In this document: in pieces, positions 7,452-18,942 of the stretch
How the letters are laid out: each line of letters opens with the position of its first letter
How positions within the stretch are numbered: position 1 is the first letter of the stretch
NCBI GenBank assembly: GCA_031296105.1
Contig: JARLGJ010000022.1
Span: forward strand, 1-64,000
Direction: 5' to 3'
Source of the DNA: Acidobacteriota bacterium
GTDB taxonomy: Bacteria; Acidobacteriota; Terriglobia; Terriglobales; Acidobacteriaceae
DNA length: 64,000 nt
Position numbers and translations under genes: made by a program
Notes under the pieces: model-generated
Told to the model about the DNA's origin: nothing
What the model saw: the letters and a program-made list of their open reading frames with translations, nothing else
The model's database searches: none

Positions 7452-7807
7452 ACGCATCCTACGGGTTTGAAGCAGTGGATGATCTTCCCAGTGTTCCCAC
7501 TCTGAAGGTCAGCAAAATGACAGCAGTTGTGGTTGCCTCGACGCTGCGATTTTTGGCTTTGCGAGGCGGTAGTGAAGGTTGCACGCCATCAGGAATGGCG
7601 GCGCACTGGAAGTAGTCTCTCTCAATTGACTCCGTCGTCCGATTCCCCAGCCGGGAGGCAGGAACTTGGCGTGACGGACTCTCCGCGGCCGGGCCGTGAG
7701 CGCCCGAGGCGCCCCACGTTGCGCGCCTTTGCCGGAGAGCAGGATGTTTGCGGCTTGTCCGCGGTTTCCCGGCGTATCCCCTTTGTGCACGAGAAGGAGT
7801 TTGCCTG

Positions 7808-10741
<2,934 letters not shown>

Positions 10742-10778
10742 ACAAAAAAGTGTTGTAGATGGATCGAGGCGATCCAAC

Positions 10779-10811
10779 AAAAAGGCCGGAGCTTCATGTT
10801 CCGGCCTTTTT
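10779..10811. terminator. Bidirectional terminator between nrdJ and the quinone oxidoreductase
   Basis: AAAAAGGCCGGA and TCCGGCCTTTTT form a strong stem-loop with A/T tails on both sides, suited to terminate both nrdJ (plus) and the converging oxidoreductase gene (minus). Confidence 0.9.
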
Positions 10812-10830
10812 GCTGCGCAAAAGCAAATTG

Positions 10831-11793
10831 TTATGGGACGAGAACAATCTTGCCGAAGGCGCCTGGCTCCAGCACTTCCCGGTGCGCGCGCGGGGCTTCG
10901 GCCAGCGGAATCTGTTTGCCGACCACGGGACGCAGAGTTCCGTTTTCCAGCCCGGCGAAGATGGCCGCGTGGATTTCTGCTTCTTCCGCGGCGGTGACGG
11001 CCCACAGGGTGAAGGCGTGGATGGTGCCGCGGCGCGCCATCAGATCGCGCGGGGTGATCGTTACGTCGCCACGGCTGCCGACGATGACCACGCGGCCGTT
11101 CATGGCCAGTAGCTTCAAGTCGTGCGCCAGGTTGACGTTGGCCAGCATTTCGACGATGGCGTCCGCGCCCTGGCCGCCGGTGGAGGCGAGAATCTGTTCG
11201 CGGTAGCCTTCCTGCGAGTGATCGAACGCCTGATGCGCGCCCTCGCGCAGGATGAGTTCGCGTCCGCGGGCGCTGCTGGCGGTGCCCAGCACGCGCAGTC
11301 CCGCGGCGCGCGCCCACTGCACGGCGGCAATGCCTACGCCGCCGCTGGCGCCGTGGATGAGCACCGTCTCACCGGCCTTGATGCGCGCCCGGTGATGCAA
11401 GGCGTGGAAGGCCGTGCCGTAGGGAACCCAGACTCCCGCGCCTTGCGCGAACTCGATGTTGGCGGGCAAGGGAAAGACCTGCGACTCCAGGGCCAGGGCG
11501 TACTCCGCGTAGGTGCCGGTGATGGACTTGGCGAGATAGACACGGTCGCCGGGATTGACGCGCGAGACTCCCGCGCCAACGGCTTCCACCAGGCCGCCGC
11601 CATCGGATCCGGGTGTGTAGGGCAGCGGCGGCTTGACGGCGTAGGTTCCGGTGCGCGTGTAGGTGTCGGCCGGATTGACGCCGGCGGCATGAATCCGGAC
11701 CAGCACTTGTCCCGCGGCGGGCTGCGGCGTGGAAACCTCGTGCAGAGTGAGAACCTCGGGTCCGCCGAATTCATGAACTTGAATGGCTTTCAT
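10831..11793 (-). CDS. NAD(P)H:quinone oxidoreductase, zeta-crystallin-like MDR family
   Basis: 320 residues, a medium-chain dehydrogenase/reductase without zinc ligands. The N-terminal GroES-like domain shows the standard start MKAIQVHEFGGPEVLTLHEV and GVNPADTYTRTG; the Rossmann domain carries GASGGVGIAAVQWARAAGL near residues 145-163. Such enzymes reduce quinones or enones with NADPH in the cytosol. It is monocistronic, terminated by the shared stem-loop at 10779. The physiological substrate is unknown. Confidence 0.9.
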   Translation of the reverse strand: MKAIQVHEFGGPEVLTLHEVSTPQPAAGQVLVRIHAAGVNPADTYTRTGTYAVKPPLPYTPGSDGGGLVEAVGAGVSRVNPGDRVYLAKSITGTYAEYALALESQVFPLPANIEFAQGAGVWVPYGTAFHALHHRARIKAGETVLIHGASGGVGIAAVQWARAAGLRVLGTASSARGRELILREGAHQAFDHSQEGYREQILASTGGQGADAIVEMLANVNLAHDLKLLAMNGRVVIVGSRGDVTITPRDLMARRGTIHAFTLWAVTAAEEAEIHAAIFAGLENGTLRPVVGKQIPLAEAPRAHREVLEPGAFGKIVLVP

Positions 11794-11870
11794 CGTGCCT
11801 CCAGAAAAAAACTACGCCATAGTTGGATGCGCTGGTGTGCCGCGGGACGCAAAGGCCATGGTAAAAGCGT

Positions 11871-11950
11871 CCCAGGTTAGCTCGCTGCGCTCGCGAACCT
11901 GGGGCACAACACGCGAACCTGGGGCACAACACTCGCGAACCTGGGGCACA
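11871..11950. repeat. Short tandem direct repeat with an inverted flank
   Basis: The unit CGCGAACCTGGGGCACAACA is repeated about three times (11892-11950) with period 20-21 bp. Immediately upstream, CCCAGGTT (11871-11878) forms an inverted repeat with AACCTGGG of the first unit around GCTCGCTGCGCTCGC. There are no spacers, so it is not a CRISPR. It fills the gap between two minus-strand genes. Confidence 0.7.
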
Positions 11951-11964
11951 GCGCAGGTTGCAAA

Positions 11965-13152
11965 TTACCCGAGCAGCACCGGTGCCAGCTCCTTCAACTC
12001 ATCAATTTTGCGCGCGATGTTCACCGCGTTGCGGCAGGTGGCGCGGCAGGTGACGCAGCCGGAGCAGGCAGCCAGCGCGTGCGGCGCGGCCAGGGCCAGC
12101 GTGAGGCGGGCGTGCTCGCGGTTGCCGTACTGCACGGCGTACATGTGGGTGCGCATCAACCCAGGGATATCCACCTGGCGCGGGCAGTCCTCGCGGCACT
12201 GGCCGCACTGGCGGCAGAACTCGGCCTGCGCCACGGTGGCCTTGTCACCGAGGAAGGCTTTCTCTTCGGTGGTGTAGGAGAGGTTCGCGGTCACCGAGAA
12301 GTTCTGCTCAAGCTGATCGAAGTTGGTGAAGCCGGGGATGGCGGTGGCGATGTGGGGATTGGCGAGCACCCACTTGAGCAGCGCCGTCTGGCTGCACGCG
12401 GGCAGTGTGCCGGGCAGCTTGGAACTGGGCTTGGCGGTGCCACCGGCCTGCGTCTTCATGGCCACAATGCCAATGCCGCGTTTGGCGGCCGTGGCGATGG
12501 CCGTGTGCAGAGCGGCGTCGTCCGCCATGGTGTAGTTGAGGCCCACCAGCACCACGTCATGCGCGCCGAGGCGCGTGGCGGCCTGCAACACCTGTGCGGC
12601 GTTGGAGTGGGTGGAGACGCCGAGGAAGCGCGCCTTGCCCTCCTTCTTGAACGCCATCATCGCTTCCAGAGGCGCTTCCAGGGCGACATCGTCGGCGTTG
12701 TCGAGGTTGTGGAAGTAGAGGATATCCACGTGGTCCATTTGCAGACGCTTCAGGCTGCCCTCGAAGATCGAGCGCATCTCGGCCTTCACCTCGGGGGCGC
12801 GGCGGCGGGCGGCGAGGATGTGCGTTTTGGTGGCGATGACGACCTTGTCGCGCACGCCGAGATCCTTGATGACCGTGCCGAGCATCTCCTCGTTGCGGCC
12901 GTTCTGGTAGACGGCGGCGGTGTCAAAGTGGCGGATGCCCATTTCATAAGCGCGGCGCACCACGGCCGGCATGTTGGCGTTCATCACGCCCATGCTGACC
13001 ACGGGCAGAGAGAGTCCGGTTTTGCCCAGCGTGCGATGGATGGGCGCAGGCGCGGTGGCGGCGTGCAGCAGCCCGGCCTTGCCCAAGACCTGCGAGGCGG
13101 CCATAAAGGCAAGAGGTTTGGCGATGAACTCCCGGCGATTCCAGTCTTTCAT
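11965..13152 (-). CDS. Tat-exported aldo/keto reductase fused to a C-terminal 4Fe-4S ferredoxin domain
   Basis: 395 residues. A twin-arginine signal NRREFIAKPLAFMAASQVLG starts the protein, then an aldo/keto reductase barrel with the Asp-Tyr-Lys-His tetrad visible in HFDTAAVYQNG, VIATKTH and ILYFHNLD. The last ~90 residues hold CRQCGQCREDCPRQVDIPG and CSGCVTCRATCRNAVNIA, two candidate iron-sulfur motifs. Start 13152 is preferred because GGAGG lies 5 bp upstream. It is the last gene of a minus-strand redox cluster. Ferredoxin-linked periplasmic chemistry is inferred; soluble NADPH is not expected outside the membrane. Confidence 0.88.
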   Translation of the reverse strand: MKDWNRREFIAKPLAFMAASQVLGKAGLLHAATAPAPIHRTLGKTGLSLPVVSMGVMNANMPAVVRRAYEMGIRHFDTAAVYQNGRNEEMLGTVIKDLGVRDKVVIATKTHILAARRRAPEVKAEMRSIFEGSLKRLQMDHVDILYFHNLDNADDVALEAPLEAMMAFKKEGKARFLGVSTHSNAAQVLQAATRLGAHDVVLVGLNYTMADDAALHTAIATAAKRGIGIVAMKTQAGGTAKPSSKLPGTLPACSQTALLKWVLANPHIATAIPGFTNFDQLEQNFSVTANLSYTTEEKAFLGDKATVAQAEFCRQCGQCREDCPRQVDIPGLMRTHMYAVQYGNREHARLTLALAAPHALAACSGCVTCRATCRNAVNIARKIDELKELAPVLLG

Positions 13153-13185
13153 GCGGTCCTCCAAAGTGAACCGGTAGAAACTGCG

Positions 13186-13926
13186 TTAGTGGTAGATGCC
13201 ATCTTCGGCAGAGGAATCAAGCAGCACCTGATTCTTGGGATTGCGCGTTTCGCCGACGCTGGTGACGTACACGCCGCGGCGGTCGGCAATGGGACACTTG
13301 TTTTCGCAGATGCCGCAGCCGGTGCACAACTCAGGATCGACGTGCGGCTGCTTGACGGCGAGCATGGTTCCGTCAGGCTTCATCACCTCGACCTCCTGGA
13401 ACCAGATGGCTTTCTTCGGCGTGGGGCAGTGCTCTTCGCAAACGATGCAGGTGCGCGCCGAAGCATACGGCAGGCAGCGGTTCTTGTCGAAGAAGGCGAG
13501 GCCAATTTTGACCTGCTGCTTTTCCGGCAACGAAACCTTCCGGATGGCCTGCGTGGGACAAACCTGCGAACAGAGGTTGCACTCGTACTCGCAGTAGCCC
13601 AGGCGCATGTTCATCACCGGCGTCCACAGTCCGGCCAGTCCGCCTTCGCTGAAGGCGGGTTGCAGCGCGTTGGTGGGGCACACCTTCATGCACTCGCCGC
13701 AGCGCACGCACTTGGAAAGGAATTCATCCTCGGGCACGGAGCACGGCGGGCGGATGAGTTCGGCGCTGAAGGTGCGTCCTTCGCCAAAGGCGCTGCTGCG
13801 CACGAGCAGTGCGGTGGTCACACCGGCGGCCGCGCCAAACACAACACCGCGGCGGGTGACGTCGAGCCGCGCTTCCCTGGGCGGCACAAAGAAATGTTTG
13901 ATCCAGCGAACGGAGGCGTTGCTCAT
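13186..13926 (-). CDS. NapG-like polyferredoxin with Tat-type N-terminus
   Basis: 246 residues with four 4Fe-4S motifs: CVRCGECMKVCP, CEYECNLCSQVCP, CIVCEEHCP with a preceding Cys, and CTGCGICENKCP. The N-terminus has TRRGVVFGAAAGVTTALLV, a twin-arginine-like signal, so the protein probably faces the periplasm. ATG 13926 overlaps the stop of the NapH-like gene as ATGA. Together they look like the NapG/NapH pair that moves electrons from quinol to a periplasmic acceptor, here probably the aldo/keto reductase-ferredoxin downstream. Confidence 0.88.
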   Translation of the reverse strand: MSNASVRWIKHFFVPPREARLDVTRRGVVFGAAAGVTTALLVRSSAFGEGRTFSAELIRPPCSVPEDEFLSKCVRCGECMKVCPTNALQPAFSEGGLAGLWTPVMNMRLGYCEYECNLCSQVCPTQAIRKVSLPEKQQVKIGLAFFDKNRCLPYASARTCIVCEEHCPTPKKAIWFQEVEVMKPDGTMLAVKQPHVDPELCTGCGICENKCPIADRRGVYVTSVGETRNPKNQVLLDSSAEDGIYH

Positions 13927-14864
13927 GGGCGGCCTCCGGGGACGTGAATCGAAAATGTGATGGCCTGGTGAGGGCAGGCGGACTGGCAGTTCCAGCAATA
14001 CATGCACTCGGTCGGCTTCCAGGCGGAGGAGTCGGGATTGGCCCCGCCCTGGCAGTTCTCCACGCAGATGCGGCAACCGTTGCAGGCGGCTTCATCGCGC
14101 TGGATCTGTACCAGGGGATTGTTGCCCACCACGCCGAGCAGCGCGCCCAAAGGACAAACGTAGCGGCACCAGAAGCGCGTGCGATGCAGGTTCAGCAGCA
14201 GCGCGCCGAAGAAGAGAATGGCCAGCAGAAAGCTGCCGGTAAAGTGCGGCTGCAAGTCGGCCAACACGGTGCGGCGCAGCACGTCATAGACGGGCTCGGT
14301 GGCCGAGGTGAGATGGAAGCCGTGGATCGCGGGATCGGTCTGATAGACCCAGCCAAAGCTGGACTTGGTGGCATCGTCCAGCATGGGATAGGCCACCATG
14401 GCCGTGCCGCGGAAGAGGAAGGAAAAGGGATCGATCCATCCGGCGAGGTTGAGACCCAGCAGCGAGCACACCACCAGTGCCAGCAGTACGTAGTATTTGA
14501 TGCGCTGGCGCGGCGAAAACGTGGACGAGGCTACGCGCAGTTTGGCTCCGCCGCGGCGCACGGCGGTCACGAGATTGTGCAGGGCGCCGAAGGGGCAGAT
14601 CCAGCCGCAGAACCAGCGGCCCGCGAGAAACGTGACGGCCAGGGTGATGAGAGCCAGCAGCATTCCGGAGGCGATCTGGTGCGAGGCAATAAAACTGGTA
14701 ACGAGCACCAGGGGATCGAACTGGAAGAAGAGGTCCACGCCGCGTCCCGCGCGGTTTACCGGATGATAGGCCGTTTGCAGGAATAGATAGACAAATGCGA
14801 ATACAAAGGCGGTCTGGCACACGCGGCGGAGCCAGACCGGCCAGGATGTTTTGTTCCGCGCCAT
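13923..14864 (-). CDS. NapH/CcoG-like membrane polyferredoxin
   Basis: 313 residues with about five membrane segments. Two membrane-adjacent cysteine motifs CGWICPFGALHN and CRYVCPLGALLG are the NapH/NosR/RdxA signature; two 4Fe-4S motifs follow at the C-terminus (CNGCRICVENCQGG, CMYCWNCQSACPHQA). Members oxidise quinol and transfer electrons across the membrane. It lies 3 bp after the DUF362 gene and overlaps the NapG-like gene, so the three are co-transcribed. Confidence 0.88.
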   Translation of the reverse strand: MARNKTSWPVWLRRVCQTAFVFAFVYLFLQTAYHPVNRAGRGVDLFFQFDPLVLVTSFIASHQIASGMLLALITLAVTFLAGRWFCGWICPFGALHNLVTAVRRGGAKLRVASSTFSPRQRIKYYVLLALVVCSLLGLNLAGWIDPFSFLFRGTAMVAYPMLDDATKSSFGWVYQTDPAIHGFHLTSATEPVYDVLRRTVLADLQPHFTGSFLLAILFFGALLLNLHRTRFWCRYVCPLGALLGVVGNNPLVQIQRDEAACNGCRICVENCQGGANPDSSAWKPTECMYCWNCQSACPHQAITFSIHVPGGRP

Positions 14865-14867
14865 GGA

Positions 14868-15803
14868 TTACCCAACCTCGATGCGGCGCGGGCGCAAGGA
14901 TTCAAAGTCCATGGTGCCCAGGCGGCGGTTGGCGGCTTCGACGATGTAGCCGATCTCCTGCGGCTTGTGGCCGAGCAGAGAGGCACCGAAGGCGTCGATG
15001 GCCACCTGGTCGGTTCCGGCGGCCACGGTGTCGCGGCGGTGCACGTCGGCCAGGTTGCCGCCCACGGGACCGTTGGCCACCAGCACGCGCACGGCGTCCA
15101 TGACGACGAGCGTGGGCTTGAGGAAGACGGCGAGATCGGCCAGCGTGTTGTTCAAATCCTGATGGAAGCGGTTACGCTCGCCGCCGACGACGCCCATCAG
15201 GTTCTTCATGCCGAGCGTGGCCTTGCAGAGGCCGTGATGTTTGACGATGGGCACGTTGATGAGCTTGTTGACGCCGAGCACGTCGCCGTACACGTCCCAG
15301 GAACTGAGCGCCTTGCCGTGAATGGTGGTCTTGCGGTAGCGGCGCTCGTCGAGGATGAAGCAATCGGCGCCGGCGTGTTGCGCGGCCTGCTGAATGCCGC
15401 TGCGCGCAAAGCAGGCGGTGGCCGTGTTGCAGGAGTTGTCGCTGACGATGACCTTCTTCGCGCCCGCCTCATAGCAGAGCGAGACGACGGTGGCCACCAC
15501 GTCGGGATTGGTGGTGGCGGCCTGCTCGGGCTGGCGATTCCAGCCGATGTTGGGCTTCACCCACACGGTATCTCCGCGCTGAATGAATCGTCCCATGCCG
15601 CCCAGGCCGTTGACGGCTTCGCGCGTCAGGCGGCGAGCCTCATCGGCGATGGCCGCGGGCTGTTGCGGAGACGATTTGAAATGGGCAATGCTCAGCGACG
15701 GCCCCGTGGCGGCCAGGGCATCCAGGGCGAACGGGCCCAGCTTGAGTGCGGCACCGGCCGCGGCGCAGGCGGCTAGAAATTCTCTCCGCGAAGTATCGGA
15801 CAT
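14868..15803 (-). CDS. DUF362 domain protein with Tat signal
   Basis: 311 residues. Twin-arginine signal TSRREFLAACAAAGAALKLG, then a DUF362 core: RGDTVWVKPNIGWN, VIVSDNSCNT, NVPIVKHHGLCKATLGMKNL and KPTLVVMDAVRVLVANGP. DUF362 proteins often neighbour ferredoxins and their role is not established. ATG 15803 has GGGAGGAG upstream. It is the first of the tightly packed trio with the NapH/NapG-like genes, implying function in the same extracytoplasmic electron pathway. Confidence 0.88.
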   Translation of the reverse strand: MSDTSRREFLAACAAAGAALKLGPFALDALAATGPSLSIAHFKSSPQQPAAIADEARRLTREAVNGLGGMGRFIQRGDTVWVKPNIGWNRQPEQAATTNPDVVATVVSLCYEAGAKKVIVSDNSCNTATACFARSGIQQAAQHAGADCFILDERRYRKTTIHGKALSSWDVYGDVLGVNKLINVPIVKHHGLCKATLGMKNLMGVVGGERNRFHQDLNNTLADLAVFLKPTLVVMDAVRVLVANGPVGGNLADVHRRDTVAAGTDQVAIDAFGASLLGHKPQEIGYIVEAANRRLGTMDFESLRPRRIEVG

Positions 15804-15887
15804 CGGCAAACTCCTCCCGGAATTTGCAACCTTGATACAACAAATCGCACAGGGGGCGCTGTGACGTCTAAACCGTTTTACGTTTCT

Positions 15888-16832
15888 TTACCGCAAATTT
15901 CGCAGGGCCTCGGCAAAAAGCGCCACGGGCGCGTTTTCCGGATGGAAAAGCACCACCGTGTACCGCCCTGTGGAACTGGCGACGGCCTGGCCTTCAAAGC
16001 TATTGCTGGCGCGAAATGCATGAGGGCCAAGCTCCGGAGCCTCGGCGCACTGGCCGGATTTTTTGAAGTGTTCGGCCAGCCGCGCCAAACGCTCAGTGGC
16101 ACCGGCTTCATCGGCGGCCACCGAAACCAGCAGCGTTGCGGACTTCTCCTCTGTGCCGTAGCTGGCCAGGTAAGCGGGACCAAGGAAGGAGTGGCCCAGA
16201 GGGTCCTGCAACACGTACTGCTCGCTGTGCGGCAGACGCGCCGCGGTGGGGAATTTCTGCAAGAGAGCAGGGAAGGACTTCTCCGGGCCGGCCTGTGCGG
16301 AGAGGGCGCAGGCAAACCGGTCGAGCGCGGCGTCGGCACCTTCGCCAAAGGCGGCCAGCTTGAAGTAGAACGGTCCCTGCAGGAAGTTGACGATGCCCTG
16401 ATTGCGATAGCCTTCCGCGCCGAGCGCGATGTAGTCATACGCGGGTGAGCGCTCGGAGGCGTACATGCCGAAGGCGTTCTCGGCTGTACCCATGTCGAAG
16501 ATGTCCACGGTCACATCTGCCGTGTCGGCCTTGAACTCCTGATGCAGCATGAGTTGAAGGTTGTAGAGCGCGTAGATATCGGCGCCGCCGTCCATGTACT
16601 GGTAAAGGTTGGCGGCGGAGTAGAACTCGGCGGGCGCGTTGGCCTTGGCCTGCGCGGGCAGCGCCGCGGGGATCAATTGCAAAAGTCGCACGCGCGAGGC
16701 GGCAAGTTCGGCGGGTACGGCGCGCGATGGGGACGAAGGCTGCGCAGCGGAGGAATCCTGAGAGTCCTGCGCCAAGGCCGGCAGCGCGGAGATTCCCAGA
16801 AGAACGGCGAGAGCAAATAGAAAATTACGCAT
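15888..16832 (-). CDS. Exported DUF6599-type protein
   Basis: 314 residues. Signal peptide MRNFLFALAVLLGISALPAL, then a domain with YQYMDGGADIYALYNLQ and FDMGTAENAFGMYASERSP, which I recognise as the DUF6599 pattern common beside DUF362 and ferredoxin genes in Acidobacteriota. No catalytic motif is evident. ATG 16832 is chosen because it begins the signal peptide; the frame extends upstream into the next gene only by chance. It lies 84 bp before DUF362 and is likely the first gene of the redox operon. Confidence 0.8.
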   Translation of the reverse strand: MRNFLFALAVLLGISALPALAQDSQDSSAAQPSSPSRAVPAELAASRVRLLQLIPAALPAQAKANAPAEFYSAANLYQYMDGGADIYALYNLQLMLHQEFKADTADVTVDIFDMGTAENAFGMYASERSPAYDYIALGAEGYRNQGIVNFLQGPFYFKLAAFGEGADAALDRFACALSAQAGPEKSFPALLQKFPTAARLPHSEQYVLQDPLGHSFLGPAYLASYGTEEKSATLLVSVAADEAGATERLARLAEHFKKSGQCAEAPELGPHAFRASNSFEGQAVASSTGRYTVVLFHPENAPVALFAEALRNLR

Positions 16833-16974
16833 AGGAAAATGCGGCGTGGACCGCTGCGGCCAATGTACGACAAAAACGCGGCAAGCCCCAAGCATTGGCG
16901 GAAACGGACAATCGCGGAGCAAGAATAATCCCCCGGCCAAAGCCAGGGGAAAGTCCTCAGGAGAGAGGGGAGAA

Positions 16975-17361
16975 TTAGCGGCGTCCGCCGCCACGGCCGC
17001 CATAACCGCCACCGCGGCCGCCGTAACCTCCGCCATGTGCATAGCCGCCGCCGTAGCCGTAACCGCGTCCGACCGGTCCGCGCCATCCACCACGGTATCC
17101 GTATCCGTAGTAGCGCGGATAGTATCCATATCCGTAACCGTACCCCACGGCGGGATAGACGTAGCCGGGGTCATACACCGCGTAAGGGTAACCATAGGGC
17201 GCGGGCGGAACCACGTAAGGCCCAGGGCCAACCGCTACGCCAAGCGCAACTCCCGGCGCCGGACGCACGCCAACTACCACTTGCGCATTCGCCTTGGCCG
17301 GTGCCATTAGCACCATGGCAAAGAGCAATCCAAACATCGCAACCATCGTCTTTTTCAGCAT
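16975..17361 (-). CDS. Small exported Gly/Tyr-rich protein
   Basis: 128 residues. A signal peptide (MLKKTMVAMFGLLFAMVLMA, cleavage near AKANAQ) is followed by Pro/Val-rich sequence and then a Gly-Tyr-Arg tail (GYGYGGGYAHGGGYGGRGGG). It is probably a surface or periplasmic low-complexity protein. The minus-strand ATG at 17361 has GGAGG 8 bp upstream. Neighbours on the same strand are exported too. No enzymatic role is suggested. Confidence 0.75.
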   Translation of the reverse strand: MLKKTMVAMFGLLFAMVLMAPAKANAQVVVGVRPAPGVALGVAVGPGPYVVPPAPYGYPYAVYDPGYVYPAVGYGYGYGYYPRYYGYGYRGGWRGPVGRGYGYGGGYAHGGGYGGRGGGYGGRGGGRR

Positions 17362-17569
17362 CTCGTTGACCTCCGTACAGCGATAAGAACCCATCAGAGG
17401 GAGAAAGTTTTGATGCCCTTTAGCGGGAAACACTTCTTTACGATGGCGGCCGGAGCCTTGGAAAGACCGGGTGAGCCACGACTGGAGCGCGTAAACGCGA
17501 AAGGGTGCGCCGCAGCAAAGAAAAGCGGACGCCTTGGAAGGCGCCCGCAAGGTTGAAACATACGAAGAT

Positions 17570-18694
17570 TTAGTGGTGCGGTTCGTCGTGTTTTTCGCCG
17601 TGGTTCTGATTGCCGCCCTTGGGCTGAGCCTGCGGCGCGCCGTGCTGTTGCTGCGGCGCAGAATGCTGCTGCTGCGCCTGCGGAGTCTGGCGTTGCTGTG
17701 GCGTCTGCTGGGCCGGGCGCTGCTGCTGCATCTGCTGCGGGCGGGCTGTGTTGGTCGTGGCTCCGCCGCCGCGCTGCGGCGTGTTGCCGGCCGCATTCCG
17801 TGCGGGCTGCGACGGGTAAGTGTTGTTGCCGGCCGCGGGGCGAGACGGGTTGGCGTTGCCGCCGCGGTTCATGTTGGACGGCGTATTGCCGCGCGTGGAC
17901 GGAGACGGCGTATTGCGCGACTCAGGCATGGAGCGCGGTGTGGCGTTCATGGTGGAAGGCGCTACACGTCCGCCGGCGGAACGGGCGGGAACGGCGTCGT
18001 GCCCGCTGAATTCACCGGGACGCGAGGTGGCTGCCACGGCGGGACGTCCGGCGTTGTTGCGGGCAAAGTTGCCGGGGTTGTGCGCCGCCGTGTCCTGATG
18101 CTGCATCTGGTGCTGCGTGGCCTCCATGTGGCGGTCGTGGGAGGCGATCATCTCCTCGCGTCCGGGCGCGCGGCGGATGCCGCCGGGGCCGTTGAAGCTG
18201 TAGCGCGGTCCGCCATGCTCGTTCACGATGACCGTGCGGTTGACGTACACGTTGGTGATGCGGGGACCACCGACGTTGAGGACGGCGCTGTTGTAGAAGA
18301 ACGATCCATGCCGCCATTCGCCCCCGAAAAATCCCACGCCGCCATAACCAAAGCCGTAGTTGACGCCACCGTAGAAGCCCACATGCGGTCCCCAGTAGCC
18401 GGCGTGCCACAGATAAGCGCCATCGGACCATCCCCAGTAGCCGGGCGTCCACAGCAGGCCGGGCTCGGGAGCGGGCACCCAGGTGCCGGGCACCCAGTAG
18501 TAGCCTTCGTCACCCCAGGCCCAAAAGCCGGGGGTCCACAGGAAGTCGGGGCCGGGGCAAGGCGGCTGCTCGTAAACCGGCAGCGGAGGCGGGGCCACGT
18601 TGATGGAGATAAACACCCCCGCAAAGGAGGCGGACGAGAGGGCCGTGAGCAGCGCAACAAAAACCAAAAGACGGGCAATGCGGGTACGCAACAT
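17570..18694 (-). CDS. Exported YXWXP/WXXGXW repeat protein with Gln/Pro/Asn-rich tail
   Basis: 374 residues. Signal peptide from MLRTRIARLLVFVALLTALS. Residues about 45-130 carry repeated aromatic units: LWTPGFWAWGDEGYYWVPGT, LLWTPGYWGWSDGAYLWHAG, the WXXGXW pattern known from bacterial exported proteins of unknown function. After about residue 200 the chain becomes Arg/Asn/Pro- and finally Gln-rich (QQQRPAQQTPQQRQTPQAQQ), likely disordered. ATG 18694 is chosen at the signal peptide; the frame is open further upstream without support. Confidence 0.82.
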   Translation of the reverse strand: MLRTRIARLLVFVALLTALSSASFAGVFISINVAPPPLPVYEQPPCPGPDFLWTPGFWAWGDEGYYWVPGTWVPAPEPGLLWTPGYWGWSDGAYLWHAGYWGPHVGFYGGVNYGFGYGGVGFFGGEWRHGSFFYNSAVLNVGGPRITNVYVNRTVIVNEHGGPRYSFNGPGGIRRAPGREEMIASHDRHMEATQHQMQHQDTAAHNPGNFARNNAGRPAVAATSRPGEFSGHDAVPARSAGGRVAPSTMNATPRSMPESRNTPSPSTRGNTPSNMNRGGNANPSRPAAGNNTYPSQPARNAAGNTPQRGGGATTNTARPQQMQQQRPAQQTPQQRQTPQAQQQHSAPQQQHGAPQAQPKGGNQNHGEKHDEPHH

Positions 18695-18942
18695 AATTCG
18701 ATCTCTCCTGGTCAACCAAGTGCAAGCTGCAACGGCCGGTTCCGAGACGGAAGCAGGCGGTTGCAGCCCCTTTTGATGAGCAGTTCGGCTTCCATTCGGG
18801 AAACCGCGTAAAATGCCGCACATCGCGGCTTAGGGGATTCAACCCGGGAAAAACTTACATGTCGCGGAGAAAGACTTTCTCGCAACCAGACATTATGCTC
18901 CTGGAAGGAGCGCCCCGCACGAGAATGGGGCTGGGGAGTGCC

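Larger units (their letters stand above)
7044..7807. other. Long intergenic/leader region before nrdJ
   Basis: About 760 bp without a convincing gene. It holds the divergent upstream sequence of msrQ, a possible structured element (7172-7320), an NrdR-box-like palindrome (7400-7415), a good promoter (7423-7451) and then roughly 350 nt of transcribed leader before the nrdJ ATG at 7808. The leader has several GC-rich stems, including GAGCGCCCGAGGCGCCCC near 7700. No riboswitch class could be assigned with confidence. Confidence 0.6.

Noticed and set aside
11892-11950. CRISPR array
   Set aside because: The repeats are contiguous with no spacers and no cas gene is present in the window.
12079-13947. 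622-codon plus-strand open frame antisense to the aldo/keto reductase and ferredoxin genes
   Set aside because: The opposite strand carries well-recognised proteins with coherent motifs and overlapping starts; the antisense product is low-complexity Gly/His/Val sequence.
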